Of a DNA stretch of 64,000 nt, positions 11,101-22,663 are shown one piece after another. The notes beneath the pieces are model-generated. The model worked only from the letters and a program-made list of their open reading frames with translations, had not been told where the DNA came from and made no database searches. Made by a program: the position numbers and the translations under genes. This DNA is from Echria macrotheca (Eukaryota; Ascomycota; Sordariomycetes; Sordariales; Schizotheciaceae), in the NCBI GenBank assembly GCA_030411725.1, contig MU839841.1, positions 930,001 to 994,000 of the forward strand, read 5' to 3'. Each line of letters starts with the position of its first letter. The first letter of the stretch is position 1.

Positions 11101-13637
11101 CGGTCCTCAGGAGATTGGCGAGAGAGCACGCAATTCCCCGCGCGCGCCGCCTTGTGACTTCATGGTGAGACCAATGGCCCGATTAATCTGCCGAGGATAG
11201 GCTTGAAACAAAGAATCGGCTCCCCGTCTAAAACGGGAGACCTGATGATGGTGATGCCATTCCTCGTCGTCTTTGAAGAAATCGCTTTCAGCCAGATGAT
11301 CATTCTGTCTTTGCATTGCCCGTGTGATCCTCCGGGCACCGATAACGGCCGGGCTGGCTTTGCCCAGCAGCCCAGCGACGGCGCTGTGTCACCAGTAAAA
11401 ATGGAACACAGTTCCAGCATCTTTCTGCCTCAGGCTGCCATGCCCTGCTCTGCTGCCATTGCGGGCGGCAAGAGTTTCGGCTGAGTGAGGATTTTGAAAC
11501 CTGCTCCCATCGTTGGCCCTTCCCGGCGCGAGTTCATGCTGGCGTGCTGGGCAGGCCGCATCGCCCACCAGGAAATCAGAGCCACCCACCCTCAGCGTCG
11601 GTCCTGGCAGTGCTCGACCTATGACGGAGGCGCGGCAGGAATTGCCACCCACCCTTCTGGTTTGTCGACGTCTCGAAACAAATTTATCGCCAGGCTCATT
11701 GGCCCTACACAGATGGATCCGGCACTTTAACAATCCATCAGATACACCACTGTTAATACCAAGCTGCATGAAGGTTGCAGTCCTGAGGTTATCATTATCG
11801 CCCGTTGTCGGGCGTCCAGGCGGTCAGGCGCCACAGATTGCGTGCATCGATGTGTCGGGATTCGCTCGCGTCCCAAGGCGATTCGCGTTCTTTGCGTTCT
11901 GGCTCGCCTTCACGGTGCTCGTCACCAACGGCCCTTGAGCTCAACCCGTCGCGATCCATCCCACCTGCTTAATCGAGCTGCAGAGCTCCTGTGATACTAT
12001 AACCGAGTGTTGTTGGACTGGATGATGCTGTCTGAGTTGCTGCCGGCAGTCGGCTTTCTCGTCGCAGGCCTTTTTTTTTGTCACTGCGTGCTCTCTAAAA
12101 AATGCAGGGTCCGACGGATCTGTAATGCCCAAACCGTGGGTGTGTTTTGCATTGTTTACCAGGTCGGACTCGGACGATCTGGTGCTTTGAGAGACGGCTA
12201 TGCCAGTTTCGACCAGGCAGACGATTACCTAGCACCTCAGCCGTTTGCTGCTGTCCTGGACTCCTGGGCTTGGAAACGCTGTCAGATCTCAGCCGTGTCG
12301 CGAGATCGTCGGCATGAAGATGCCCAGAGGCAGCCTTTGGGCGGTGTAGCGTCAGTGTGTGGCGATCCGGGATGATGGCGGATTTCATATGGCTGTTTCT
12401 CTCGCCTCGCTCTCTCTGCGACGCGGTACGGAGTATATGTCAATCAGCTATATCTCGCAATTTGTGGCCGGTGGGAGTGATGTCAAGGGTCGTATATTTT
12501 CAGTCGATCACCCGAGAGACAAGATTTTGCTGAGAATGTGTAAACAATTGGTGTAAGACTCCTTCGATTGCTGGAGTTCGACTGCCGTGTAGCTCCCAGC
12601 TCAGGCTGAGAGCGACACAGCGGCGGGGCACACGGCGCAGGCTCGCAGAGATGTTTGCCAATCACGGATGCCGTCGTGAGTTCACCAACAGCCATTGTCC
12701 AGTCGGCGAGCGTCGCAGAGGGGTCTCCCCGCCTCCTCGAGTGTTGCGCGTTGCCGCATGAATGTAGACAGATTTTGCCGCTGCATGCGGGGGGCAGCGC
12801 CTGCTAGCTCGACGAGAGGGTGTGCCTCGTCCTTTGGCAGCAGCTTGCGCGCCAGTGAATAGGTTCAAAGGATCGCCATGAATTGTCCGAAGGCTGGTGG
12901 GATGGAGGCGAATTGATGCGAGTTTACTCGGGGCGTTTGGGATTCATGGAGCGGCGGGTCCTGGCCGAAGATGCACCTTCCCGGCCACGGCCACGGCGAC
13001 CAGCTCCGTCGGAATACAGGGGCTGGACGGGCGCGACCGCGCCTTCCAATCCCGCTGCGGCGCTCTCCACAGAATCCACCCTCGACTATGCACCCGGCAT
13101 GCGCTCTTGCTGCAGGAGCGTCGCGATGGTGTGGATGAAGGCGAAAAAATGGAATGAATGGCATCGGATTAAGACATGGTGCTTGCCTGACCGCCTTTCT
13201 CCAATCTTACAGACCTGCACCCGTCGTCCAACCCCATCCCGGAGGGCAAAAAGTGAGGCCGTAAGACTGCCCGTTTCGGTCGCTCGGCTCTTTCTCGCGA
13301 CGCTGCAGCTATCGAATCGAGATTCGCGATACCGAAAATTTTTCATCGCAGGACGACACCGACAGCTTGAAAATTCTGCACCTTGGTGGCCCCGCTGCGA
13401 TGGACTTGGTCCCTTGTTGATGCTTCCTCGGCGACTTCATCTGATGAACCGTTGACCGCTTGATGGTTCGCAGCCCGCAGCTCCTCGGTTCAGCATCTAC
13501 CCCAGAAAAAGAAGGAAAAATCTCTGCCCGTTGCGGTCTGAGCCGCGGACCCGCCCGCCATCTCGACCTCCCCGATTCCCGTGTCGGGGACAGCCATTGG
13601 GAAGCAAGAACTAGCTCCAGCACAGTTGACAGAGGCA
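8198..13637. other. 5.4-kb divergent upstream region, no supported gene
   Basis: This region separates the start of the kinase from the start of UTR4, so it holds both promoters and leaders. Several open frames of 100-250 codons occur on both strands, but they overlap one another, have Arg/Pro/Ser-rich shadow-like composition and match no family I recognise. A leader of several hundred bases for the kinase is plausible, but I cannot locate its introns or start. A long non-coding RNA cannot be excluded. Confidence 0.5.
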
Positions 13638-14678
13638 ATGGCAAGCCCGCCGCCCAAGGTGGTGTTGCTCGACATCGGTACAGTGCTTCCTTTGCCAAAC
13701 CCTCTCGTCTCTCCATCACCACGTCTTCCTCTCATTGCATTAGCCTGGACGAGGTGGCTAATATGGTCTCCTGCTAGAGGGCACTGTTTGTCCCATATCA
13801 TTCGTCAAGGATGTTCTCGTAAGACAGATCTTCCACCTCTTGCACTCCATCTTCCGGCCCATCACCACATGCACTCTGCCGGACCTGCTCTTGGCCGCAT
13901 CTGGCTAACCAGTCAACGCCTGATCTGCCCCTCCTCGTTCCCTTTGCTCGTCAGCCAACTCCCGATGTGGTGTGACCAGCTGCGGGTGCGATGTGTCTGC
14001 GGGAATCGACGGCGGCTGTTGTTGTGTCTTCTCACAGCCCCTGGCTAACTTGGTGTTTAGTTCCCCTATGCTCTCGAGGTTCTCCCCGAGACCCTAGATT
14101 CGCAGTGGGAAAGCCCAGAGTTTGCTCAGTACAGGAACGCCTTTCCCGCGGAACATGCCGCCTCCCGGACAGCTCTTCTTGATCATGTCAAGGACCTCAT
14201 GAGCCGGGATGTCAAGATCTCGTACCTCAAGAGTCTTCAGGGATATCTCTGGGAGACTGGTTATCACAACGGCCAGCTGAAAGCCCCTCTCTTTCCTGAT
14301 GTTGCTCCCAAGTTCTCCGCGTGGGCCAGAGATGGAACCCGCATTATCATCTATTCCTCGGGCTCAGTCAACGCTCAGAAGCTCCTGTTTGCGCACACAA
14401 ACGGTGACCCGACTGATCTCATGCCCTTGATCAATGACTATTTTGACACGGTCAATGCCGGGCCCAAGACAGAGTCTTCGAGCTACGAGAAGATTGCGTC
14501 TCAGCATCCCGAGTATCCCATCAATGAGTGGCTCTTTCTGAGCGACAACGTCCGAGAGGTTGAGGCGGCCAAGCAAGCCGGCATGCAGAGCTTCATTGTC
14601 GAGCGACCCGGAAACGCTGCGCTGTCGGAGGAAGAGCGAGCATCGCACCGAGTTGTCAAGAGCTTCGGTGACTTCTAG
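13638..14678 (+). CDS. UTR4: Enolase-phosphatase E1 (methionine salvage)
   Basis: Three exons, 13638-13677, 13778-13818 and 14061-14678, give 232 residues. The first intron splits the codon for Glu14. Splicing restores the HAD-family motif LLDIEGTVCP with the nucleophile Asp12, which is invisible in the unspliced frame. Later motifs are IYSSGS (motif II) and FLSDN (metal-binding motif). This matches eukaryotic enolase-phosphatase E1 (MtnC/Utr4), a bifunctional Mg2+ enzyme that enolises and dephosphorylates 2,3-diketo-5-methylthiopentyl-1-phosphate in the methionine salvage pathway. Length is normal for the family. The second exon is only 41 nt, and the second intron is long (242 nt), which makes the gene easy to mis-annotate. 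Confidence 0.95.
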
Positions 14679-17600
14679 GGAGAAACAGGTCCCCGATGCA
14701 AGTAGTGGCCGGATTGCCGGCAACTCCACTCAGCGATACACTACATAGGCTAGACAAGGACGCATCACCAACACAGCCAAAGGGTCACTTAGTTGCATAT
14801 GGTATGCTGCGCGCACCGATATCGCCGGTTTGGTGTTACGGCGATGAGGACCTGTTAGCTCTTCAAAACGGAGACTTCGCCAGAAACGCTGAGTGACGCA
14901 AAGCTCAATGCCGAGTGGCTGCCCTGCCGGTCGTAGTTGGTCTCTGTCGTTTCTTTTGTTTCCCCTCAACTGATGATCGACGATCACAGGATGCCCCCGT
15001 GCTGGCTTTGGCGTCGAAGCCCAAACCAGACTGCCGAGTCTGCCCCCTGAGAACCCCTTTTCTGTTCATGATAGGCTGGCGAATGCCACGTGACCAGAGA
15101 CGTCGTGAGAGGGTCAGTGCGAGTCAGCGTAGGATCCGGGATTCGCATTTTTGCAACATCTTCATGTTCGGTTCGAAGTCTTCGATAGGGACAGTGACGC
15201 TGAGGAAGTCAAGTCCGATCTGGTTAGCGGCTTGGATGTGTGCCCCTCAGCAGCAAAAGAAAGGAAATCTGGGGAAATGTGGCTGCGCTACCGGCGGCCC
15301 CCCGTCGCATCGAACTCGTTTCCCCGCGCTGGGCAGGAGTGAAATTGCCGTCATCTGATCGCCGCCCCCAAAGTCCCGACCAATCCAACGGGTATCACGG
15401 GGGCAATTGTTCGTTGGGAACGGGAGATTGCTTGCCACGGACTGTGCGTCGCGGCGCCGGAGTGCGCTTCCCTAGAAGGAGAAGACAGAATCGGTATTCC
15501 CGGCCCGCAACGATCATTATGCGGGGGGAAAGCGCGGCCGGGTTTCCCAAAAGTCGTTCTCCTGGGGCTGAGAAGGATGGGAGACAGAACACACTTCAAT
15601 ATTGTCCGTGCGCGAAACCGGACGACGGCACTAATGAGAGTAACTAGATCCTGCGCGATGACAAGTCACGTTCAGGTTTTTGGGTTTGGAGGCGTCTGCA
15701 GCGCGAAAGGGGGACCGCGGGGTGATGGATGGATCATGGATGCATTTGGTGGTTCATGTCCCCACCACCGTCCGGGTTTGTAAGATGTTCAACCCATTTA
15801 GTGGCAGTTTTTCGATAACAGCATCGTATCCGGTGCTGCTGATGAGACCCCGTTTGTAAAGCAGGTTGGTTACCTTAGCTAGTAAACGAGCTTGGCGGGG
15901 GATATATACAGTAGTAGTCTCTATAGGTGTGGTGGGAACCAAAGCCGATAAGCACTTCACCGCTTCGGCTTGGGTTAGGTATCTAACCATTGTGGGTGGA
16001 GAGCTTGGCGCAGGTTACCACGTATGACTTTACTGTGGAGTACTATAGTCTATCCACGGTAGTTGTTTCGTCTATCGGTGATTAGTTAGAGGCTTGAGGA
16101 TGTGTGAGAGAGAGAGGGAGAGAGTGTGTGTGGCCGATGGCTGGCGTTGCTTGGCGGGCATGGGATGGGATGGATCCAGGTCGTCGGGAAGAACTGGCGC
16201 TGGACTGGGTGTGACAGGTCGTGTGACGCGGAGCTGTTATCTTTGCCTTTTCTTGGGGAATGTCTTAACGCTCAGTGGGTGTGTGGATGGACCCTGTGCC
16301 TGTCTGTGCCTGTCGGCGGTTCCTGTGTTATCTGGTCTGGTTCGGAGTCAGCCGATCCGTGTGATGGGTTTCTATGTGTATGTACACTACGATGTTCTGT
16401 GATCCTGCCGTCGATAGTTTACCTGGAGCCGGGCTTGCTCGCCAGGCTTCGCTTCAAAGCAGCCACTTTTTTTTTTTATAAGGGCTGGGTCGGTAGGTTC
16501 GGCAAGGTCAGGTACCAAGTCTATGGACGGTACGGTACCGGGAGAGTGGGAGCTTCTTCCAAGGCCCCATGGTAACATGGGTACTGACGACGTGTTGCTG
16601 TGTGATATCTCGTCAGGGGTGTAAGTTGTTGGTGTTCAAGCGTTGATACCTAGGCCCCTGGAAAAAACATCCCCGGTGAGCTGAGCTGGCAGGGCTGGAT
16701 GGATGGTTGGATGGATGCCAGGATGGAAGAAGGTCAACTGATCAGTCTTGAAATGCCCCCGCCCCTGCCGTCTCATACCGTTCGGCCGGTTCAACCAGTC
16801 ATCGAGGAACCGTTGAATCCTTGTTTGGGAATGGGGACGAGGTCGAGAGACCAGTTGATAGGCCGCGGCGGGGGTTCTATATCTGGACGAGGGGAGAGTC
16901 TGGTGCAACCGGTATGGCTGAGAGGACAGGAGGGGATGTAAGTGGTGGATGTGATGTGATGAGGTGAGTAGTTACCGGCTCGGCAGGGTTCCGTCTAGTT
17001 GGAGTCCCGTCTGGTTGACTTCCCCGGGAACAACATCACGGGATAGAAGGTACGTGAGGTAGGTTGTCCAGAGGTGTCGACGGCTGTTCTGTATCTCGGC
17101 CCTGGATGTAATGTCTGTCTCGAGGTAGCAGCCAACTTGATGGGGATATATTCTCATCGGTGGGGCTTGAGGATGTCTTTTGGTTTACAAAGGGCTGTAT
17201 TTGCAAGGGGACGAGATCGGGATGGCAAGAGGAACCAGCTCTTTTCTTCGGTGGCACACAGGGTGGTGAGAATTTCTATCTGCCTCGTCGATACAGACAT
17301 TCCCCTGCTCATACGGGTTTCTTGATGCCATGTTTTGGTTCCTGAGAACCTCTATCACAGCCAACACACAATTGAAGACTCTACTCTAGATAGTGACGGA
17401 TAGTTCTGTTCCCTGTGCAGCGTAAGAGAGTCGAGAGCAAGCTATGACTGCGAATGTATCACCTCGTGCCCATACGGAGCGCCACCACAGAATCCACACT
17501 GTTTGTCCCCTTATACCCACCCAGTGTAGAGATACTCCCCCAAGGTATTCTAGTCCCGTTGAATACGAGGAGATCTGTAGCTACCCGGCCCGTTGACAAA

Positions 17601-19355
17601 TCTCCACGCCGTCTAGAAAGGAGAAAAAACAAGCCCTCGGGACTTCACAACCACAAGTACTTACCTACTCGGCGCTAAGGTTCAATCCTTCCCCGTGGTG
17701 TCTGTCTATTCCGGCCGGCGCCGCGGAAGAGATGCTCACTCTCTGTGCGATGTGACGAGACATAGGTACCCCGATTGCCGGACAAACCCGAGTCGATGGG
17801 TCACGAGGGGATGGATGTCCGGGACGGATTTCAACGGTTCAAAACCTCCAAGGCACCCAGGGGGGTGACTGTGAGTATGTAGAATAGAGTGTTCCGAATA
17901 TGGTCAGAGGATTTGCACTGTGCCCCTGATCTGGGGAGAAAGCAGGGGAGGGAGGGAGGAAATGGGATCGGGGATTGATCACGAGGTCTTTTGCAGCGGC
18001 ATTGGAGATTCAGGGTCTTCGCCGTGGGTGTTGTGACCCCTTTAGGTACCTGTCTAGTAAAGATGAGTAGTAGATACCGGGATTGAAAAGGACGCGCACC
18101 TTGGTGCGTTTGCGGGGCCGGCGCAGAGCGTGAGATGGTAATCTGGTCGCTGGAGACAGGAAACCTGTCACTCAGGGGGTCCAGGTAGGGCAGCATGCTT
18201 GGGTGGGATGTCGATGTCAGAAAGCGAGGCTTTGTAGTAGCATGGCAATCAGGAACGAGTGTAATTTGCATGGTAATGAGTAGAATGTTGTTCTGAACTC
18301 GCTGTCTGAGGTGTTTGCCCATGATGCATGCCCATATCCGCTGGGTCTGTACCGCCCCCGGCTCTGTCAGGCAGCCTGTTCAAATTATCTCGTGGTGAGT
18401 ACACAGTAGCGTATGTATAAAGCAAGTCTGGCTTCGGCCAAAACAGAGGCGGTCTTGCTCAGGCAGAGATAATGCCTGGCTTGACAGATTCAGTCGGGCG
18501 TCATATACCACACCTGAAGGCCAAACAGTTGGGAATGGTTGACCACAAAGGCCGACTGGCTGCTCATCTCTTCTATTTCTGTTTATTTTGATACAACGTG
18601 CAGAGTCTGACCCCGAACTTCTACCTTACCGCCTTTTAACGGTGCAACCTCCCTCCTGTTTCTGAGTGTGTAGAGGCAGCAACATCCCCGAGTACAGGCT
18701 GGGGATCGATAGCTGCCACCACAGAGACGAAGTCAGGTAGCGTCGATATCCGATCCTCCAACCTATCGAAACAGCTGCCACGAAGCTTGGAACAAGCGTA
18801 TCTCCACCCCTTATAAAATAAACAATGGTATAAGACGGGATACAAAAACGGGCTATCCGGACTTAACCGGGAGCCATTATCGTTAGAGATAACATCCCTC
18901 TCTGTACAACCGTGTGTGATGCCTGTAGTGATGCCAACCCCATGAATGTGGATACAACGAGACACCGTTCACAATTGTGAAGTGTCGCCGGTGGTGTCCA
19001 TCTGTCCGGGGATCGAAGACCTGTGGCTGGTAACACCAGGTCATCCCAGATGGCACAATAACGTTGACGAATAGGTAGTTAGGCACTGTCAAAGACGAGA
19101 CTGTCTGCGATAATCGAGACCGTAGAGACGTGGCGCGGAATCAGTGCAATCGAGTTTGTACGTTAGTACGATCTGTAACGCGTCTCAACCAGGGAGACCT
19201 CAACTGAGATCCGATCCGGTCTGTCACCCTCAAGATATGCCGCCCGTTTGACCCATCCCCATGCCCCAAGTGGTCCGTGTCGCCCTCTCGGGCTGTCCGT
19301 CGGGATAGTCCATGGTCGTGTGTTCCAGTACAGCTAAGCCGATACAGCTGACGGC
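14679..19355. other. 4.7-kb gene-poor convergent intergenic region
   Basis: This lies between the 3' ends of UTR4 and BMT2. It holds one small candidate frame at 15754-15990 (separate entry), GA-rich and GT-rich microsatellite sequence near 16104-16132, TGGA repeats near 16695-16720, and a T tract near 16468. No family-level protein similarity is recognisable elsewhere. Base composition is more AT-rich than in the flanking genes. Confidence 0.55.
15754..15990 (-). pseudogene. Small ORF, possible remnant of a larger or mobile gene
   Basis: A 78-codon frame starts at ATG 15990 and stops near 15754. Unlike most shadow frames here, its composition is protein-like: Leu, Val, Ala, Thr and Lys/Arg are balanced, with a plausible amphipathic stretch containing PRQARLLAKV and LLYKRGLIS. 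Its bases are more AT-rich than the surrounding genes. It has no promoter or splice evidence and no flanking exon I can connect. It could be a decayed transposon or retroelement fragment, a small real gene, or chance. I do not recognise the family. Confidence 0.25.
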
Positions 19356-20231
19356 TCACTTCAAAATGATAGCAAAATTGTTCCGAGAAGAGCCTGACCG
19401 TAGTTCCTTCTTGGTAAACTGCTCGCCCGTTTGCTGCCGCGAGTCCCTCTTCCACAAATAATAGACCAGCCGCTTCGTCGTCTTCGACGCAACCTGGCTG
19501 TATCCCAGCGAAGACATGATGCAGACCAGATGCTCCTCAGTCAAGTACCGCGAGTTCGTCACACAAGGCGCTGGCAATACCAGAAACAAACTCGGAAAGT
19601 CGTGCGCCCGGTCTGGGGTCGAAACATAGCGTCCGGGCTGATGGAGGAACTCGATCGTTCGACGGAGCATGTCGCCCCTGAGTTTGGCGTCAGGCACAAA
19701 ATTGAGGACAAGAGACAGGCTCAGGATGTCGAACTTCTCCGAGCTGTCGGTTGGTAGAGGCCGCTGCATGAAATCCTGCTGGAGGATACCTTCTTCCTGA
19801 CTCCTCAGGTCGATTCGCTCGATCTCGAAGTGGCCACTCTCGGAACAGGCATTCTCGGTGCTAAGGGCGCCAATCTCCAACATACGGAGAGGCTCAGGCT
19901 CAGTGGTGTCTGTCTTCGGATAGGCCAGTCGTGGGTATAGCCATTGCATCAAGACTGTCGAGCTGTCTCCTCCGCGATCACGTCGCTGGCCCTGGAGACT
20001 GGCTTGCTGGTAGTATTCGAGACCACCGAGGGCCTCAATTTCGGCGCTGATCTTCTCTTCCTCGGCTTTATCACCCTTTGCAATCGCCTGCTGTTTCCGT
20101 TTCTCGAGCAGATGGTGTTTGTTGATCAAAAACTTCGTCGCCGTTCGGGTCATCGATTTCTTTTGCTTTGTTACCAGCGGTGGCCTCCCAGACGATAGAC
20201 TCATGGGAGTCTTTTTCTTCTTTTTCGTCAT
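19356..20231 (-). CDS. BMT2: 25S rRNA adenine-N1 methyltransferase Bmt2
   Basis: A single exon of 291 residues from ATG 20231. An earlier in-frame position at 20240 is a GTG, not an ATG. The N-terminus is a Lys-rich nucleolar-type tail (MTKKKKKTP). A helical region follows, then a SAM-binding Rossmann segment RMLEIGALST, then SLSLVLNFVPDA and a conserved C-terminal block ending in a YYLWKR strand. This matches Bmt2 (yeast YBR141C type), which makes an m1A in helix 65 of 25S rRNA. Assignment rests on the order of these motifs and the length. It is divergent from the ribosomal protein gene RPL25 with 268 bp between start codons, so the two probably share a promoter. Confidence 0.88.
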   Translation of the reverse strand: MTKKKKKTPMSLSSGRPPLVTKQKKSMTRTATKFLINKHHLLEKRKQQAIAKGDKAEEEKISAEIEALGGLEYYQQASLQGQRRDRGGDSSTVLMQWLYPRLAYPKTDTTEPEPLRMLEIGALSTENACSESGHFEIERIDLRSQEEGILQQDFMQRPLPTDSSEKFDILSLSLVLNFVPDAKLRGDMLRRTIEFLHQPGRYVSTPDRAHDFPSLFLVLPAPCVTNSRYLTEEHLVCIMSSLGYSQVASKTTKRLVYYLWKRDSRQQTGEQFTKKELRSGSSRNNFAIILK

Positions 20232-20499
20232 GCTGCACACCGAAACAAGCTATTGACCGACCCAATCTGGTTGAGAAGTTTCTCGTGTTGAAGTTCAAGC
20301 TCCCCACCAAGGCCGGCAGAAACGCAGACCCTTGTCAATGCAAAATAAGGCGGTGAAAAAGGCCCCACACAAGAAGCAAGCCGCACTCCGCACACACATT
20401 TTCCCGTTAAACCAAAAATTCCACACTTTTTTCCTCTTCCTTGCGACACCACGACAACCATCTCTCCGCTTCACTAACCAACGACAGCAAACCGGAGCA
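20232..20499. promoter_or_regulatory. Shared divergent promoter BMT2-RPL25
   Basis: Only 268 bp separate the start codons of an rRNA methyltransferase and a 60S ribosomal protein gene transcribed in opposite directions. The RPL25 side contains pyrimidine-rich stretches (for example near 20426-20442) typical of fungal ribosomal-protein leaders. Co-regulation is an inference from this arrangement. Confidence 0.6.
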
Positions 20500-21285
20500 A
20501 TGGCGCCCAAGGACGTTAAGAAAGGTACATAACAACCTACCCACGATGATGGATTTCTCAGACCCAAATTCGACTCTGGCTCAATGCCGGCCCTCGTCGT
20601 CGTCGGCATCTCGCCGGCCGCGGGGGGGCCACGCATAAAAGCAGCAGCAGATTTTGCGAGTTTGAACAAGATTCCATCTTTCCACCATCTTGTTCAGGCG
20701 AATGCTTTACTAAGACTTGTCTCTCTCTCTCCAGGCGGAGCCTCCAAGGCTCCCAAGGGTGCCCAGGCCAAGAAGGCCGCCCAGGCTGCCCTCAAGGGTG
20801 TAAGTTTTCTGTCTCTGTCCGTCCGAGCTCGCCCATTGACTTTTTATTCCCCAGGTGCACTCGCACAAGAAGACCAAGGTCCGCACGTCGACGACCTTCC
20901 ACCGCCCCAAGACCCTCGTGCTCTCGCGCGCGCCCAAGTACCCGCGCAAGTCGATCCCGCACGAGCCCCGCCTCGACGAGCACAAGGTCATCGTCCACCC
21001 GCTGAATACCGAGGGCGCGCTCAAGAAGATTGAGGAGCAGAACACGCTCGTCTTCGTCGTGGATGTCAAGGCGAACAAGGCGCAGATCAAGCAGGCGCTC
21101 AAGAAGCTGTATGACATTGACACGGTCAAGATCAACACGCTTATCCGGTAGGCTGCCTTGTTCACTGAGGGAATGAAAAAAAGCTGACCAGTTTTAGTCC
21201 CGATGGCTCCAAGAAGGCCTTTGCTCGTCTTACTGCCGATGTCGATGCGCTCGACATTGCCGCCACCAAACTTGGCCTAGTCTAA
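20500..21285 (+). CDS. RPL25: 60S ribosomal protein L25 (uL23)
   Basis: Four exons, 20500-20524, 20735-20799, 20855-21147 and 21198-21285, give 156 residues. The first exon holds only eight full codons plus one base (ATG GCG CCC AAG GAC and so on). Exon 2 is Ala/Lys-rich, the N-terminal extension of eukaryotic uL23. Exon 3 contains the conserved RPKTLVLSRAPKYPRKS and the EEQNTLVFVVD strand; the C-terminus is ALDIAATKLGLV. The protein binds domain III of 25S rRNA near the exit tunnel and is the docking point for SRP and other ribosome-associated factors. All introns have GT-AG ends, and the first (210 nt) has a TACTAAG branch site near 20709. Length equals that of other fungal L25 proteins. 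Confidence 0.97.
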
Positions 21286-21774
21286 AGGATTGTGAAGGAA
21301 AGAAAAAAGTTTGCTTTGGGAAGGGATAGGGATTGCATTTCGCACGGCGTCTTGATACCTGGCATATCGGCTCATGACACGGGAATGAAGAGAATTGAAT
21401 CCTCCCTTCTGAATATCGTGATGGTATATCGTGTGAATCGCCCGTGACAATCGTACAAACTGTCATTCCGATGCAATTCTCCTTTGTCCCAGTTATATCG
21501 TACCACCTTATTCTTACAAGCCCAGCATCTTGTTCTCCGAGGCCATTCAAGTCTGAGCTGAACCATCTCTGTCCTTTCGATCCGAGATGTATCCACGGGC
21601 CACAAGACCCGGGTATTCAAAGCTTAAGACCAGCCCATCCATCCATCCATCCATCCATCCATCCACCATTCTAGATCCTTTCCGGACAAATCCCTTCCAG
21701 GTCCCTTCCATCTCCATCTCCATCCCCCTCTCCATCTTTATCGCTATCCATCCAGACCCATCATCAGAACAGAT
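21286..21774. other. Convergent intergenic region with CCAT microsatellite
   Basis: This is the 3' flank of RPL25 and TIM8. It contains a (CCAT)n repeat at about 21635-21667 followed by CATCTC-rich sequence to about 21740. No gene is seen. Confidence 0.7.
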
Positions 21775-22142
21775 CTAAGAACTACTGACCCCCCTCATAC
21801 TCTGCAAATGCCGCATAGTAACCAAATTAACATCAAAAAACCGATCGACACAGTTGGCCAGACAGCTCTGCTCGGATTTCTCCAGCGCGCCCGACTTGAT
21901 CGTCGACGAGGCGACGCATCGTTTCCAGCACATGTCTGTTAGGTTGTGGCTTTCTATCTCCCCCCCCCCCCCCCATTCATTAGTATTAGGATATATAAAA
22001 TTTGGGTGGGACAAAAAACCATACGCGATTGAACCTTCATCCGCTGCGACTCGTTCTCGATGAACGTCCGGAGCTCGAGCTTGTCCTTTTCGTTTAGGCG
22101 GTCTAGGTCTGCTTGTTCGATTTGGGGGGATGTGCTGTCCAT
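21775..22142 (-). CDS. TIM8: Mitochondrial import translocase subunit Tim8
   Basis: Two exons, 22142-22025 and 21953-21775, give 98 residues. The intron (22024-21954, 71 nt; donor GTATGG, acceptor TAG) carries a run of 15 C on the plus strand next to the acceptor. The acceptor was chosen because it restores the alignment QRMKVQSQSHNLTDMCW, with the spacing seen in yeast Tim8. The twin CX3C motifs CWKRC and CLANC mark the small Tim family. Tim8 works with Tim13 as a 70-kDa intermembrane-space chaperone that guides membrane proteins to TIM22/TIM23. The N-terminal helix LNEKDKLELRTFIENESQR is typical of Tim8 rather than Tim9, 10 or 13. An alternative acceptor two codons away would shift the frame. 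Confidence 0.9.
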
Positions 22143-22663
22143 TTTTTTTTTTTTGGTATTCTTTGTATTTTTGTTTCCTCTGGTTCTGTTTGGGTTTGGG
22201 TTTTGGTCGGTCGGTCGGGTGGTTTGGGTCGAGGATGGGAGAAAAAGGTCGTGGATATCTCAAAGTAAGGAACGGGTTGTCGGGAGAGCTTGGATGGAAA
22301 TATTTTGGATTGAGGTCAAGGACAAAAGTGGCCAATCATAGCCCGCCTCTGAGCTCTCTAGCTCCACTTCAACATCATGAACAGCATCATCCAGAGCTTC
22401 AAATGTACCAAACTCTTGAATAGGATTATGTCCCAGCGGAAATCACTGACAACGTTTACACCCACAGTCACAAACAACTCAATCACAGACAAATCATAAT
22501 CCACTCGACACACATTACGATTAAATCCTCAACGAGGTACGTCTAGCGCTCTATATCTAGCAAAGAAAAGCCGTGCAATACAGAATTGCCCAAAAGCGCA
22601 AATCAGAACCGCCGCCCCATCTCGCTGAAATATCAAGAAACCTCCGTAATGTCATCACCTAAA

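Noticed and set aside
12883..13455. 190-codon frame on the plus strand
   Set aside because: No conserved motif; overlapped by alternative frames and by the likely leader of UTR4.
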